In this document: in pieces, positions 30,837-38,971 of the stretch | How the letters are laid out: each line of letters begins with the position of its first letter | Position numbering within the stretch: the first letter of the stretch is position 1 | Assembly: GCF_004402705.1 (NCBI RefSeq) | Contig: NZ_SOFM01000040.1 | Coordinates: 1-64,000 of the forward strand | From: Cryobacterium mannosilyticum | GTDB lineage: Bacteria > Actinomycetota > Actinomycetes > Actinomycetales > Microbacteriaceae | DNA length: 64,000 bases | Direction: 5' to 3' | Notes under the pieces: model-generated | Database searches by the model: none | Seen by the model: the letters and a program-made list of their open reading frames with translations, nothing else | What the model was told of the DNA's origin: nothing | Program-made: the position numbers and the translations under genes

Positions 30837-31606
30837 ATCCGATCGACTTCCTGCTCTGGGTGGCGTTCCCGTATGCGGCCATGGCGGTCTTCGTCGTCGG
30901 CCACATCTTCCGCTACCGGCACGACCAGTTCGGCTGGACGTCCCGGTCGAGCCAGACCTACGAGAACCGGCTGCTCCGCTGGGGATCGCCGATGTTCCAC
31001 TACGGCATCCTGATGGTGCTCGGCGGACACGTCGTCGGCCTGCTCGTGCCGAAGGAATGGCTGGAGTTCGTCGGCGTCACCGAGCAGATCTACCACCTCG
31101 GCGCCACCTGGCTGGGCAGTGTGGCGGCGGCGCTGACCCTGGCCGGCCTGGCCATCCTGATCTACCGCCGCCGGCTGAACTCACGGGTGCTGCTGGCCAC
31201 CACGGTGATGGACAAGATCATGTACCTGCTGCTCGGGGCCACGCTTCTGTTCGGCACGACCGCGACCGTGCTCTTCCAGGTGCTGGGCGCCGGCTACGAC
31301 TACCGGGGGACGATCTCGCCGTGGGTGCGCGGGCTGCTCTCCGCACAGCCGGATCCCTCACTGATGAGTGACGTGCCGTTCTTCTTCCAGTTGCACGTGC
31401 TGAGCGCGACTCTGCTGTTCATGCTGTGGCCGTTCACCCGGCTAGTGCACGTGTTCTCCGCTCCGCTGGCGTACTTCGTGCGGCCCTACATCGTCTACCG
31501 GTCGCGCGATCAGCACCGCGGCTCGGGCTCCCGCAGGCCGCGCCGCGGCTGGGAGAAGAGCGAACTGCCGGGCACCGGGCGGGAGCGCCAGGGCACCCGC
31601 CGGTAA
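30833..31606 (+). CDS. narI: respiratory nitrate reductase gamma subunit
   Basis: This 257-residue cytochrome b subunit has five membrane helices and oxidises quinol. The core features are FVVGHIFRYRHDQFGWTSRSSQ near residue 25, SPMFHYGILMVLGGHVVGLL and the late FQLHVLSATLLFMLWPFTRLVHVFSAPL, which together supply the heme b histidines. The C terminus is basic (RRPRRGWEKSE). The start overlaps narJ by 4 bp. A GC-rich hairpin follows the stop. Confidence 0.95.
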   Translation: MNPIDFLLWVAFPYAAMAVFVVGHIFRYRHDQFGWTSRSSQTYENRLLRWGSPMFHYGILMVLGGHVVGLLVPKEWLEFVGVTEQIYHLGATWLGSVAAALTLAGLAILIYRRRLNSRVLLATTVMDKIMYLLLGATLLFGTTATVLFQVLGAGYDYRGTISPWVRGLLSAQPDPSLMSDVPFFFQLHVLSATLLFMLWPFTRLVHVFSAPLAYFVRPYIVYRSRDQHRGSGSRRPRRGWEKSELPGTGRERQGTRR

Positions 31607-31632
31607 CCGGCCTTGCACCGGTGCGGGGCCGG
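31607..31632 (+). terminator. hairpin immediately after narI
   Basis: CCGGCC (31607-31612) pairs with GGCCGG (31627-31632), and the loop contains a self-complementary GCACCGGTGC. The structure begins at the first base after the narI TAA. There is no T tract. It probably closes the narGHJI transcript. Confidence 0.55.
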
Positions 31633-31767
31633 CCGGGAGCCTCCCGTTGCCCGGTCGGTCACGCTTAGCGGAGGCTGTCCTTCATGGACCGCGGGGGCGA
31701 GGCTGCCTAGCATGAGTGTCGTGGGCGGCGCCGGACGGCGTCAGCCCGGACCTTCCAAGGAGTCTCA

Positions 31768-32253
31768 ATGCTGGACACATTTTTCGGCCTGCCGACGCAT
31801 CCGCTGATCGTGCACGCGACCGAGGTCGTCGTCCCCACCGCCGCCGTCGTGATCGTCCTCGCGGCGCTGTGGCCGCGGTTCCGCCGGTGGGCCGGGTTCC
31901 TGCCGCTCGGCCTGGCGCTGGCGGCCGTCGTGCTCGTTCCGCTGTCCACCGAGTCGGGCCAGAGCCTCGAGGAGCGGGTGGCGGAAACACGGCTGGTGGA
32001 GACCCACGCCGATCTCGCCGAGGGTCTGCTGCCCTGGGTGATCGGCCTCGTCGTGGTCGCCGCGGTGCTGCTCTGGTGGAACTACCAGGAACGCAAGGAG
32101 AGTCGTTCGCCCCGCTGGATCGCGGTTGCCCTGATCGCGGCAGCCCTGCTCGCCTCCACCGGAACCACGATCCAGGCCATCCGAATCGGTCACAGCGGCG
32201 CCGCCGCCGTCTGGTCGGACAGCGTCGCACCCGGCTCCGGCGACAAGGGCTGA
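31768..32253 (+). CDS. DUF2231-type membrane protein
   Basis: This 161-residue protein has four membrane segments. The N-terminal FFGLPTHPLIVHATEVVVP motif (HPLIVH) and C-terminal IQAIRIGHSGAAAVW are the usual landmarks of DUF2231 proteins. A polar loop EERVAETRLVETHADLAE separates helices 2 and 3. The conserved histidines suggest a redox or heme-related role, but the family function is not established. AAGGAG lies ahead of the ATG. It follows narI by 161 bp and may have its own promoter. Confidence 0.8.
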   Translation: MLDTFFGLPTHPLIVHATEVVVPTAAVVIVLAALWPRFRRWAGFLPLGLALAAVVLVPLSTESGQSLEERVAETRLVETHADLAEGLLPWVIGLVVVAAVLLWWNYQERKESRSPRWIAVALIAAALLASTGTTIQAIRIGHSGAAAVWSDSVAPGSGDKG

Positions 32254-32306
32254 CCTTTCGCGCACACCCAGGACCGCGCAGCCGCCCGGCATCCGTCGTT
32301 CACTCG

Positions 32307-32402
32307 GTGGCTAACTCAGGAAATACGGTCGGGATCGGATGCGCATGCCCGGGTTTCCGGGGTGGCCGGGGCTGCAGCCGGCGGATCTCCTGAGTTAGCC
32401 AC
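32307..32402. repeat. inverted repeat with perfect 15-bp arms between convergent genes
   Basis: GTGGCTAACTCAGGA at 32307-32321 is exactly complementary to 32388-32402, with a 66-nt GC-rich interior. It sits between the stops of the DUF2231 gene and narK, which converge. It may act as a terminator, but the wide loop and sharp boundaries look like a small palindromic mobile or extragenic element. Confidence 0.7.
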
Positions 32403-32456
32403 GAGGACAGCACCCGTTGGCGGCGTGGTGCCGGCCGGGCGGGCGGGACGGCCGGG

Positions 32457-33782
32457 TCAGCCGGGGAACGGCGCCCCCGGGCGGGCGTAGTAGTGCCAGG
32501 CGAGCCAGGTGCAGAACACGCTGAACACGGTCACGGCGATGAAGAAGGCGGTGGGGCTGATCATGGTGAGCGAGATGCCCACGATGAAGGGACCGAAGGC
32601 CGCGATCGCGGAGGTCCAGGCGATGGCGCCGCCGGCCTGACGCTTGGGGAAGATCATCGGCATCTGCTTGAAGGTGCCGGCGTTCGCCAGGCCCGCGAAG
32701 AAGAAGATGGTGATCATTCCGGCGAGGAAGCCCCAGAACTGGTCGACGCTCGTCGGGTTCAGGAAGAAGGCCGTGACCGCCGTTCCGACGACCATGCCGG
32801 CCCCGCCGACGAAGGTGAAGATGGCGCCGCCCCATTTGTCGCAGAGCGGGCCGCTGGCGGCACGGACGAGGGCGCCGACGATCGGGCCGATGAACGCGAA
32901 CGCGAGGGGGTTCGGGGCGTTCGGGAAGTCACCGTAGACGTTGAGGATGATCAGGCCCATCTGGGCGGCAAGCCCACTGTAGGCGCCGAAGCTCATCAGG
33001 TAGATGGCCGTCATGATCCAGGTGTGCTTGATCTTGAAGATGTCCATCTGTTCACGGAAGTTGGCCGTGACGGGAACCCGACGCAGGAAGACCGCAGCCA
33101 GGACGACTGCGAGCAGCGCCCAGGGGATGAGCACCAGGCCGCCGTTGTGCAGCCAGACCAGGTCGCCGTCCGCGCTGCTCTGCGGAGTGAGTGCGGCGGT
33201 GCCGAGCAGTCCGAAGCCGACCACCCACGGCAGAATCAGCTGCATGAGTCCGATCCCGAAGTTTCCGAGACCGGCCTGCAGGCCGAGCGCGGTGCCGGCG
33301 AGGCGCTTGGGGAAGAAGTAGCTTGTGGACGCCATGAATCCAGAGAAGGTGCCACCGCCGATCCCGGCGGCGAACGCCAGGGCGAGCAGCACCCAGTAGG
33401 GCGTCGTGGTGTCGCGGGCGGCGAGGGTCCAGCCGAGCATGGGCAGCACGAGCAGCGCCGACGACATGGCCACGAGCGCGCGAGTGCCCATGATCGGCGG
33501 GAGGAACATGAATACCAGGCGCAGGAGCCCGCCAGCCAGTCCGGGGATGGCGACAAGCCAGTACAGCTGCCCCGGGGCGAGCGTGTAGCCGATGTCATTG
33601 AGGCGAGGTGCGATCGCGCTGACCAGGTACCAGGTGGCGAAGCTCAGGGTGAGGCTGAAGGTGGTGATCCAGAGGGTGCGCCAGGCGAGCCGGGAATCCC
33701 AGGTTTCTTCATGCTCCGGATCCCAGTTGGACAGGTCCGGGTTGAGCTTCGAGGCGACGAGTGCGGAAGAGGCGGCTGACAT
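32457..33782 (-). CDS. narK: nitrate/nitrite transporter (MFS, NarK type)
   Basis: This 441-residue major facilitator has 12 membrane segments. The start at ATG 33782 (MSAASSALVASKLNPDL) has AAGGAAG just upstream. Features are WYLVSAIAPRLNDIGYTL, the GIGGGTFSGFMASTSYFFPKR nitrate-signature-like glycine motif, and a second glycine-rich stretch near FVGGAGMVVGTAV. It would import nitrate for NarG and/or exchange it for nitrite. It is on the opposite strand to narGHJI and faces the Moco cluster on the same strand. Confidence 0.92.
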   Translation of the reverse strand: MSAASSALVASKLNPDLSNWDPEHEETWDSRLAWRTLWITTFSLTLSFATWYLVSAIAPRLNDIGYTLAPGQLYWLVAIPGLAGGLLRLVFMFLPPIMGTRALVAMSSALLVLPMLGWTLAARDTTTPYWVLLALAFAAGIGGGTFSGFMASTSYFFPKRLAGTALGLQAGLGNFGIGLMQLILPWVVGFGLLGTAALTPQSSADGDLVWLHNGGLVLIPWALLAVVLAAVFLRRVPVTANFREQMDIFKIKHTWIMTAIYLMSFGAYSGLAAQMGLIILNVYGDFPNAPNPLAFAFIGPIVGALVRAASGPLCDKWGGAIFTFVGGAGMVVGTAVTAFFLNPTSVDQFWGFLAGMITIFFFAGLANAGTFKQMPMIFPKRQAGGAIAWTSAIAAFGPFIVGISLTMISPTAFFIAVTVFSVFCTWLAWHYYARPGAPFPG

Positions 33783-33929
33783 GTGCTTCCTTGGCCTGGG
33801 TGTGCGGTCGGGCGCCTGTGCGGCCCGCGTCCTACCACCCTGACCGTGCACGCGGCTCGTGACAACGAGGGAACACCGTGAAAAATCGGCACTTCGCGCT
33901 CGGCCCGACTGGCGGCCGCCGCCCGAGCG

Positions 33930-34169
33930 TCAGCCGCCGGCGAAGGGCGGAAGCACGTCGACGGTATCGGTCGCAGAGAGGGTGACCGCGTCATCCGTCG
34001 CCCGGGTCCCGTTGACCAGGAGTGAGCAGAGTCCGAGGATGCGGGTGAACTCGGCCCCGAACTGCGTGCCGAGCAGGTTGCGCAGTTCGCCGATCGTGCC
34101 GGCGTCGATCGCGGCTCCGTCGCTGGCGGCGGCCTCGGCGGCGCCGGCGAAGAACCGCACGGTGGCCAT
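33930..34169 (-). CDS. moaD: molybdopterin synthase sulfur-carrier subunit MoaD
   Basis: The 79-residue ubiquitin-like protein ends in the essential Gly-Gly (LPPFAGG), which is adenylated by MoeB and thiocarboxylated. Its beta-grasp pattern (VRFFAGAAEAAAS ... LCSLLVNGT) is clear. Its ATG shares one base with the stop of the DUF6457 gene (TGATG), so the two are translationally coupled. Its partner MoaE is encoded 21 kb away at 12310. Confidence 0.92.
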   Translation of the reverse strand: MATVRFFAGAAEAAASDGAAIDAGTIGELRNLLGTQFGAEFTRILGLCSLLVNGTRATDDAVTLSATDTVDVLPPFAGG

Positions 34170-34456
34170 CAGCGACCGTCCTGAGGGTGGTCTTCGCCCC
34201 AGGCCAGGGCCAGCCCGCTCGCCAGGGCGGCGGCGCGTTCGATGTCCGCGGCGGTGCCGCCGTTCCGGGCCGCGGCGAGCCCGACCAGGAAGGTGCTCAA
34301 CGGTGCCGCCGGCCGGGCCACACCGTGGGCCACATCGCGGGCCAGGTCGAGCAGCAGGCCGACGGGAATGTCGGCCGGGTCGAGGTCGAGGGCGGCGGCG
34401 AGAGCGGCCAGCCAGTCGTCGAGGGCTTCCGGCGGAAGCGGTGCCTGCGTGCTCAT
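34169..34456 (-). CDS. DUF6457 small protein in the Moco operon
   Basis: This 95-residue protein starts at ATG 34456 (MSTQAPLPPEALDDWLAALAAAL), inside the mobA stop (4-bp overlap), with AGGAG 9 bases upstream. The body DPADIPVGLLLDLARDVAHGVARPAAPLSTF and FLVGLAAARNGG is the DUF6457 pattern of actinobacteria. It is all-alpha and cytoplasmic. It is wedged between mobA and moaD with overlaps on both sides, which supports a role in Moco synthesis or delivery. No activity is known to me. Confidence 0.8.
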   Translation of the reverse strand: MSTQAPLPPEALDDWLAALAAALDLDPADIPVGLLLDLARDVAHGVARPAAPLSTFLVGLAAARNGGTAADIERAAALASGLALAWGEDHPQDGR

Positions 34457-35277
34457 GGGATGAAACTCCTCGATGGATTGCTCCGCGGTGGATTGCTCCG
34501 CGGTGGGTTGCTCCGCGACGGGTTCAGGAGCGCGGTGCTCTCCCGAACATCCTGCCACGTGTCCACGTCACGCCCGGCCTGACCTGGGTCACGGATGCCG
34601 CGCAGCGAGAACCCGGAGAGCAACTGTCGCACGCTCGCGCCCCGCGCTTCGCTCCCGAGCCGTCGCACGCTCTGCCGGAGCGCCTCGGCACGGTAGATCC
34701 CGGCGAGCCACTGTTCCCGGCCGTCCGCGTCGACGAGGTGGAACCCGTCGGGTTGCGGCGAACCGGGCGCCTTGTCGGCGACCGCCGCGACCAGCAGCCG
34801 AGCGGCATCCGTCGCCCAGGGCAGGTCGCATGCGAGCACGAGCAGCCAGGGGCTGCCGGTCGGGCCCGGATTCCCCTCGGCGGTCTGGTCGGGCGTGGGC
34901 TGGTCGGGCGCGGCCTGGTCGGGCGTTGTCTGGTCGGGCGCGGCTTGGTCGGGCGTGGCCTGGTTCAGCGCGGCCAGGTCGAGCGCGGCGAGCCCGGCGA
35001 CGATGCCGGCGACCGGCCCGCCGAACGGCGGATCCTCAAGCGCCCAGATCAGTGGCACCGGCTGCGGGCCCGCAGCGTCGCGCGCGGCATCCGGCCCGAC
35101 GACGACGACGCGGCGGGCGAGCGCGCGGGCGTCCAGCACCCGGGCGAGCAGGCTGCGGCCGGCCACCTCGACGGCCGGCTTGAACGTGCCGCCGAGCCGG
35201 CTGCCGCGGCCGCCGGCGAGCACGATCAGGTCGACGGCCGGCGCGGCGTTCTCTGGCTGCGGGGCGGGGTTCGGCAC
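34453..35277 (-). CDS. mobA: molybdenum cofactor guanylyltransferase with repeat insertions
   Basis: MobA joins GMP to Mo-molybdopterin to make the guanine dinucleotide cofactor used by NarG. GTG 35277 (MPNPAPQPE) follows the moaC stop by 2 bp and gives 274 residues. The nucleotide-binding start LIVLAGGRGSRLGGTFKP, DPPFGGPVAGIVAGL and the LVLACDLPWA Asp motif are present. A low-complexity block of PDQxx pentapeptides (residues about 97-131) interrupts the domain, and the C terminus is an NPxRS repeat tail. Both come from 15-bp DNA repeats, so the fold appears to tolerate them. It overlaps DUF6457 by 4 bp. Confidence 0.88.
   Translation of the reverse strand: MPNPAPQPENAAPAVDLIVLAGGRGSRLGGTFKPAVEVAGRSLLARVLDARALARRVVVVGPDAARDAAGPQPVPLIWALEDPPFGGPVAGIVAGLAALDLAALNQATPDQAAPDQTTPDQAAPDQPTPDQTAEGNPGPTGSPWLLVLACDLPWATDAARLLVAAVADKAPGSPQPDGFHLVDADGREQWLAGIYRAEALRQSVRRLGSEARGASVRQLLSGFSLRGIRDPGQAGRDVDTWQDVRESTALLNPSRSNPPRSNPPRSNPSRSFIP
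34476..34520 (-). repeat. 15-bp x3 repeat in the mobA tail
   Basis: Three copies of gattgctccgcggtg (the last with three changes) encode NPxRS units at the MobA C terminus. The unit length preserves the frame. Confidence 0.9.
34885..34989 (-). repeat. 15-bp x7 repeat inside mobA
   Basis: Seven degenerate copies of ctggtcgggcgtggg lie in frame in the middle of mobA and encode the PDQxx run. Degeneracy increases toward one end, suggesting directional growth of the array. Confidence 0.9.
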
Positions 35278-35279
35278 GG

Positions 35280-35777
35280 TCAGCCGTTGCTGCGGTGCCA
35301 GTCGCCCGACTTGCCGCCGGTCTTGGTGATCAGGCGCACGTTCTCGATCAGCACCGACTTGTCCAGGCCCTTGACCATGTCGACGACGGCCAGCGCGGCG
35401 ATGGAGACCGCGGTCAGCGCCTCCATCTCCACGCCGGTGCGGTCGGCGGTGCGCACGGTGGCGATCACCCGCACTCCCTCGTCCTCGATCGCGAGATCGA
35501 CGGCGGCGCCGTGCACGCCGATGACGTGGGCGAGGGGGAGCAGGTCGGCGCACTTCTTGGCGCCCTGGATGCCGGCGATCCGGGCCACCGCGAGCACGTC
35601 ACCCTTCGGGGTGCTGCCGTCGCGGAGCGCGGCGACCACCTTCGGGCCGCAGCGCACGAACCCGGCCGCGGTGGCGCTGCGCACGGTGGGCTGCTTGTCG
35701 GTGACGTCCACCATCCGGGCCTGGCCGGCCGAGTCGAGGTGGGTGAAGGGCTGCGGGGTCACGGGAGTTGTGGGCAC
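35280..35777 (-). CDS. moaC: cyclic pyranopterin monophosphate synthase accessory protein MoaC
   Basis: MoaC with MoaA makes precursor Z from GTP. The 165 residues contain the opening HLDSAGQARMVDVTDK, the central KKCADLLPLAHVIG (active-site Lys and His) and the late TGVEMEALTAVSIAALAVVDMVK with TGGKSGDW at the end, all diagnostic. The start is GTG 35777, which lies inside the 3' end of moeA (19-bp overlap). It is coupled to mobA downstream. Confidence 0.94.
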   Translation of the reverse strand: MPTTPVTPQPFTHLDSAGQARMVDVTDKQPTVRSATAAGFVRCGPKVVAALRDGSTPKGDVLAVARIAGIQGAKKCADLLPLAHVIGVHGAAVDLAIEDEGVRVIATVRTADRTGVEMEALTAVSIAALAVVDMVKGLDKSVLIENVRLITKTGGKSGDWHRSNG

Positions 35778-37117
35778 AGCAACAGCATGACAGTCAGGAG
35801 GTCACCCTCGTCAATCCGGGTCACGTCCTCCGGAACGAGGGCGAGCCCGGTGGCCTGGCCGAGACCGGCCACCAGGTGGGAGCCGGAGCCCCCGGCCGCC
35901 GCCGGGCGAACCCGGGAGTCCGGGCCCGTGCGCTCGACGGTCACCGGCATGTACTGCGCGCGCCCCGGCGGCGAGTTCCAGCCGGTGGCGGCGGAGGCGG
36001 TGATCGTCGGCCGGTGCAATTCGGTGTGGCCGGCCAGCCGGCGCAGGGCCGGCCGCACGAACACCTCGAACGACACGTAGGCGCTGACCGGGTTGCCGGG
36101 GAGCGCGAAGATGACCGGTCCGGGGGCTCCGTCGTCGCCGGCCGGCCAGCGGCCGAATCCCTGCGGCTTGCCCGGCTGCATCCTGACCGGGCCGAACGTC
36201 ATGCTGGGCAGCGGAGCGAGCACGGCCTTGACCACGTCGTAGGCTCCCACGCTGACCCCGCCGGAGAGCACGATGGCATCGACGGTGTCGGCGAGGGTGG
36301 CCAGCAGGTCACGGAGGGTGTTCTCGTCGTCGGGCACCGCCCCGATCCGGATCGGCACAGCACCGGCCTCGGCCACGGCGGCGGCGAGGAGGTAGGAGTT
36401 CGAGTCGGGGATCTGGCCGCGCCTGGGCACATCGCCCGGGGTGACCAGCTCGCTGCCGGTCGAGATCACGGCGACCCGCGGGGCCGGATGCGCGAGCAGC
36501 GAGGATCGCCCGGCGCTGGCGGCGGCGGCGATCCGGGTCGGCCAGAGCACCGATCCGGCGGTGAGCACGGTGTCGCCCGCCTGGGCGTCCTCACCGGTGC
36601 GACGGATGTGCGCGGCCGGCTCGGGCGCGCGCAGCACGGTGGCGAAGTAGAGACCGCCCCGGTCGGTGTCCTCGATCGGCACCACGGCGTCAGCGCCGTC
36701 GGGCAGCGGCGCGCCGGTCATGATCCGGGCGGCCTGGCCCGGTTCCAGGGCCGGGTTCTCGCTCGTGCCGGCGGCGAGGTCGGCGATCACCTGCAGGGTG
36801 ACCGGGTTGTCCTCTGAGGCGTCCAGCAGGTCGTCCCGGCGCACGGCGTACCCGTCCATGGCCGAATTGTCGAACGGGGGCGTTGCGGTCGCACTCCGGA
36901 TGTCCTCGGCCAGCACCAGCCCGCGCGCCGCGTCGAGCGAGGCCAACTCCGGTGCCAGCGGGGTGGCCACCGCGAGAACGGCGGCCAGGTGCACGGCCAC
37001 GGTCTCGGCGTCGACCGGGGCGGCGCAGGCATCCGCCGCGTGGCGGTCATCGTGCCCGTGCGCCTTCCGGTGACCGTGCGCTCTACCGTTGCCGTGTATC
37101 GTCCCGTTGTCGGGCAC
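35759..37117 (-). CDS. moeA: molybdopterin molybdenumtransferase MoeA
   Basis: MoeA inserts molybdate into adenylated molybdopterin. The 452 residues show PPFDNSAMDGYAV near residue 80, MTGAPLPDGADAVVPIED, the ISTGSELV and LSGGVSVGAYD MoCF-binding motifs, and PGNPVSAYVSFEVFV. The N-terminal 30 residues are a His-rich extension (HGNGRAHGHRKAHGHDD) that is not part of the usual fold and could bind a metal. The start is GTG 37117, 3 bp after the moeB stop. Confidence 0.93.
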   Translation of the reverse strand: MPDNGTIHGNGRAHGHRKAHGHDDRHAADACAAPVDAETVAVHLAAVLAVATPLAPELASLDAARGLVLAEDIRSATATPPFDNSAMDGYAVRRDDLLDASEDNPVTLQVIADLAAGTSENPALEPGQAARIMTGAPLPDGADAVVPIEDTDRGGLYFATVLRAPEPAAHIRRTGEDAQAGDTVLTAGSVLWPTRIAAAASAGRSSLLAHPAPRVAVISTGSELVTPGDVPRRGQIPDSNSYLLAAAVAEAGAVPIRIGAVPDDENTLRDLLATLADTVDAIVLSGGVSVGAYDVVKAVLAPLPSMTFGPVRMQPGKPQGFGRWPAGDDGAPGPVIFALPGNPVSAYVSFEVFVRPALRRLAGHTELHRPTITASAATGWNSPPGRAQYMPVTVERTGPDSRVRPAAAGGSGSHLVAGLGQATGLALVPEDVTRIDEGDLLTVMLLLCPQLP

Positions 37118-37120
37118 CGG

Positions 37121-38332
37121 TCAGCTCCCGGCCGGGCGGGCGTCGGCCGCGGCCCACTTGCTGCCCTCGCCGGGCGCGTCGCCGGCGGCCACCGCGGCGT
37201 CCCAGGCGACGATCCCGCCGGAGAGCAGGGACAGCCCGGTGAAACCGGCCCGGTGCAGGGCGAGCGCCGCGGCCTCGGCGCGCGAGCCCTGGTGGCAGTG
37301 CAGCACGAGTGGCACGTCCGTCGGCAGGGTCGTGCGGCCTTCCGCGGTGAGGAGACGCCCCAGGGGCAGCAGCACGGCGCCGGGCACCGCGCTCTCGGCG
37401 TGCTCGTCGGGTTCCCGCACGTCGACGACGAGGAACGGGGCGCCGCCCGCGTCCCGCCCGGCCAGGCGGGCGGCGAGCTCGGTCGCGGTGAGCAGCGGCC
37501 AGTCCGGGACCGGCTCCGGGCCGGCCGGGGCCGGCCTGGGGTCGGCTGCTGCGACGCCGGTGCCGATCAGCGGAACCTCACTGAAACGCCCCGAGAGGGC
37601 GTCGATCACGAGGATGCGCCCGATCAGAGGGGTGCCGATCCCGGCGATGAGTTTGATCGCCTCGGTGGCCATCAGCGAGCCGACCTGGCCGCAGAGGGCG
37701 CCGAGCACTCCGGCCTCGGCGCAGTTGGGCACCTCGCCGTCGGCGGGAGGGTTGGGGAACAGGTCGCGCAGGTGCACCCCGACCAGGCCGCTGCCCTTCG
37801 GGGGTGTGGCCCAGAACACCGACAACTGGGCGTCGAAGCGCAGCACGGACGCCCAGACCAGCGGCAGTCCGAGCGCGGCGCAGACGTCGTTGACCAGGAA
37901 CCGGGTCGGGAAGTTGTCGGTGCCGTCGATGACCACGTCGTAGCCGCCGATGATCGCCTCCGCGTTGTCCGCGGTGAGCCGTTCGGCGTGCTGCACCACG
38001 GTCGCCTCCGCCGCGATCGCCGCGATCGACTCCGCCGCGCTGACCACCTTCGGCCGGCCGACGTCCTGCGTTCCGTGCACGATCTGCCGCTGCAGGTTGC
38101 TGGGCTCCACGTCGTCGCTGTCGACGATGCCGATGGTGCCGACCCCCGCGGCGGCCAGGTAGACCAGGGCGGGGGAGCCGAGACCCCCGGCGCCGAGCAC
38201 GAGCACCCTCGCGTTGGCCAGGCGGCGCTGGCCGAGGTCGTTCAACTGGGGGAGGCGGCGTTGACGGGCGGTGCGCGCGGACTCGGCGGTGCTGAGTTCT
38301 GCGACCGGCTCGACGAGGGGAGTGAGGGCCAT
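37121..38332 (-). CDS. moeB: MoaD adenylyltransferase/sulfurtransferase (MoeB-rhodanese, MoeZ type)
   Basis: This 403-residue fusion activates the MoaD C terminus and supplies sulfur. Residues 1 to about 270 are an E1-like domain: VLVLGAGGLGSPALVYLAAAG binds ATP, then DSDDVEPSNLQRQIVHG and the catalytic Cys in VPNCAEAGVLG. The zinc CXXC pairs of enterobacterial MoeB are absent, which is usual for actinobacterial MoeZ-type proteins. Residues about 290-395 are a rhodanese domain (VVDVREPDEH, active Cys in VLHCHQGSRAEA). ATG 38332 gives the expected N terminus (MALTPLVEP). It is the first gene of the moeB-moeA-moaC-mobA-DUF6457-moaD run. Confidence 0.92.
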   Translation of the reverse strand: MALTPLVEPVAELSTAESARTARQRRLPQLNDLGQRRLANARVLVLGAGGLGSPALVYLAAAGVGTIGIVDSDDVEPSNLQRQIVHGTQDVGRPKVVSAAESIAAIAAEATVVQHAERLTADNAEAIIGGYDVVIDGTDNFPTRFLVNDVCAALGLPLVWASVLRFDAQLSVFWATPPKGSGLVGVHLRDLFPNPPADGEVPNCAEAGVLGALCGQVGSLMATEAIKLIAGIGTPLIGRILVIDALSGRFSEVPLIGTGVAAADPRPAPAGPEPVPDWPLLTATELAARLAGRDAGGAPFLVVDVREPDEHAESAVPGAVLLPLGRLLTAEGRTTLPTDVPLVLHCHQGSRAEAAALALHRAGFTGLSLLSGGIVAWDAAVAAGDAPGEGSKWAAADARPAGS

Positions 38333-38416
38333 GGAGACCACGCTAGGCGCACTTCGGGGTGCGCACACGCAGACCCGAACTGCGGTCAGCTGGTTCCCAG
38401 CCCGCTCTCGGGTGCT

Positions 38417-38471
38417 GAGGGGTCCCGAATCGACCGTCCCTGGGCTCGCGAAGTTCGATTTCGGACCCCTC
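38417..38471. repeat. inverted repeat upstream of moeB
   Basis: GAGGGGTCCCGAATCGA (38417-38433) pairs with 38455-38471 at 15 of 17 positions around a 21-nt loop. It lies 85-140 bp upstream of the moeB start and away from any obvious stop codon, so it may be regulatory (cruciform or operator) or an extragenic palindrome rather than a terminator. Confidence 0.55.
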
Positions 38472-38576
38472 AAGGCTGGTAGGTGGCGCGGCCGGCCGCC
38501 GCCGGCATCCGTCGAACCGGGAGATCGCGCCCGTGAAGGGTCAGGATGTGTGCAGTCGAGCGGGAAGTCGGGGGAA

Positions 38577-38711
38577 GTGATCCTGCACGGCTCGGTCCTG
38601 GCTGTCGCCGCGACCGTTCAAGCCTGGGCGGCGTCGAAGGGTCAGAGCGCGGCGGATGTCGTCGCTCAGGCTCTCGGTCAGGGTGTCGTGAGCGCTCGTT
38701 ACGACCGGTAA
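38577..38711 (+). CDS. possible 44-residue orphan peptide
   Basis: A short frame starting at GTG 38577 encodes MILHGSVLAVAATVQAWAAS and ends ALGQGVVSARYDR. A GGGGGAA stretch precedes the start, but the spacing is poor. It overlaps the end of the convergent relE gene by 13 bp. It has no recognised domain, could equally be the tail of a decayed gene, and is listed with low confidence. Confidence 0.2.
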   Translation: MILHGSVLAVAATVQAWAASKGQSAADVVAQALGQGVVSARYDR

Positions 38712-38971
38712 GCGTCACGGCGATGTGCGATGGCGACGATGTCGATGACGAGAAGTCGGTCGAGCACGCGATAGACGATGCGATACTCGCCACGACGGGC
38801 GGAGTACAACGGGAAGAGTGGTTCTTTGAGCTGCTTTCCCACCCGTTTCGGGTCCGTGCGCAACGCCCCCATGATGAATTCGAAAGCCGCTACAGCAACG
38901 TTTTCCGGCAGCGTGTCGGTGAGCGCACGTCGGGCGGATGCGGAGAACGTAACTTCGAAGGTGACGGTCAC
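38699..38971 (-). CDS. relE: RelE/ParE-superfamily toxin
   Basis: The 90-residue toxin has the RelE fold pattern. FEVTFSASARRALTDTLPE opens the domain, KQLKEPLFPLYSARRGEYRIVYRV is the conserved strand pair with basic residues, and VIDIVAIAHRRDAYR is the usual ending. RelE toxins cleave mRNA on the ribosome. The start overlaps the antitoxin stop by 4 bp. The gene pair is embedded in the Moco region without visible mobile-element boundaries. Confidence 0.9.
   Translation of the reverse strand: MTVTFEVTFSASARRALTDTLPENVAVAAFEFIMGALRTDPKRVGKQLKEPLFPLYSARRGEYRIVYRVLDRLLVIDIVAIAHRRDAYRS

Noticed and set aside
37121..38332. MoeB lacking zinc cysteines as evidence of a broken enzyme
   Set aside because: Loss of the CXXC pairs is usual in actinobacterial MoeZ-type MoeB-rhodanese proteins; the catalytic Cys, ATP loop and rhodanese Cys are present.
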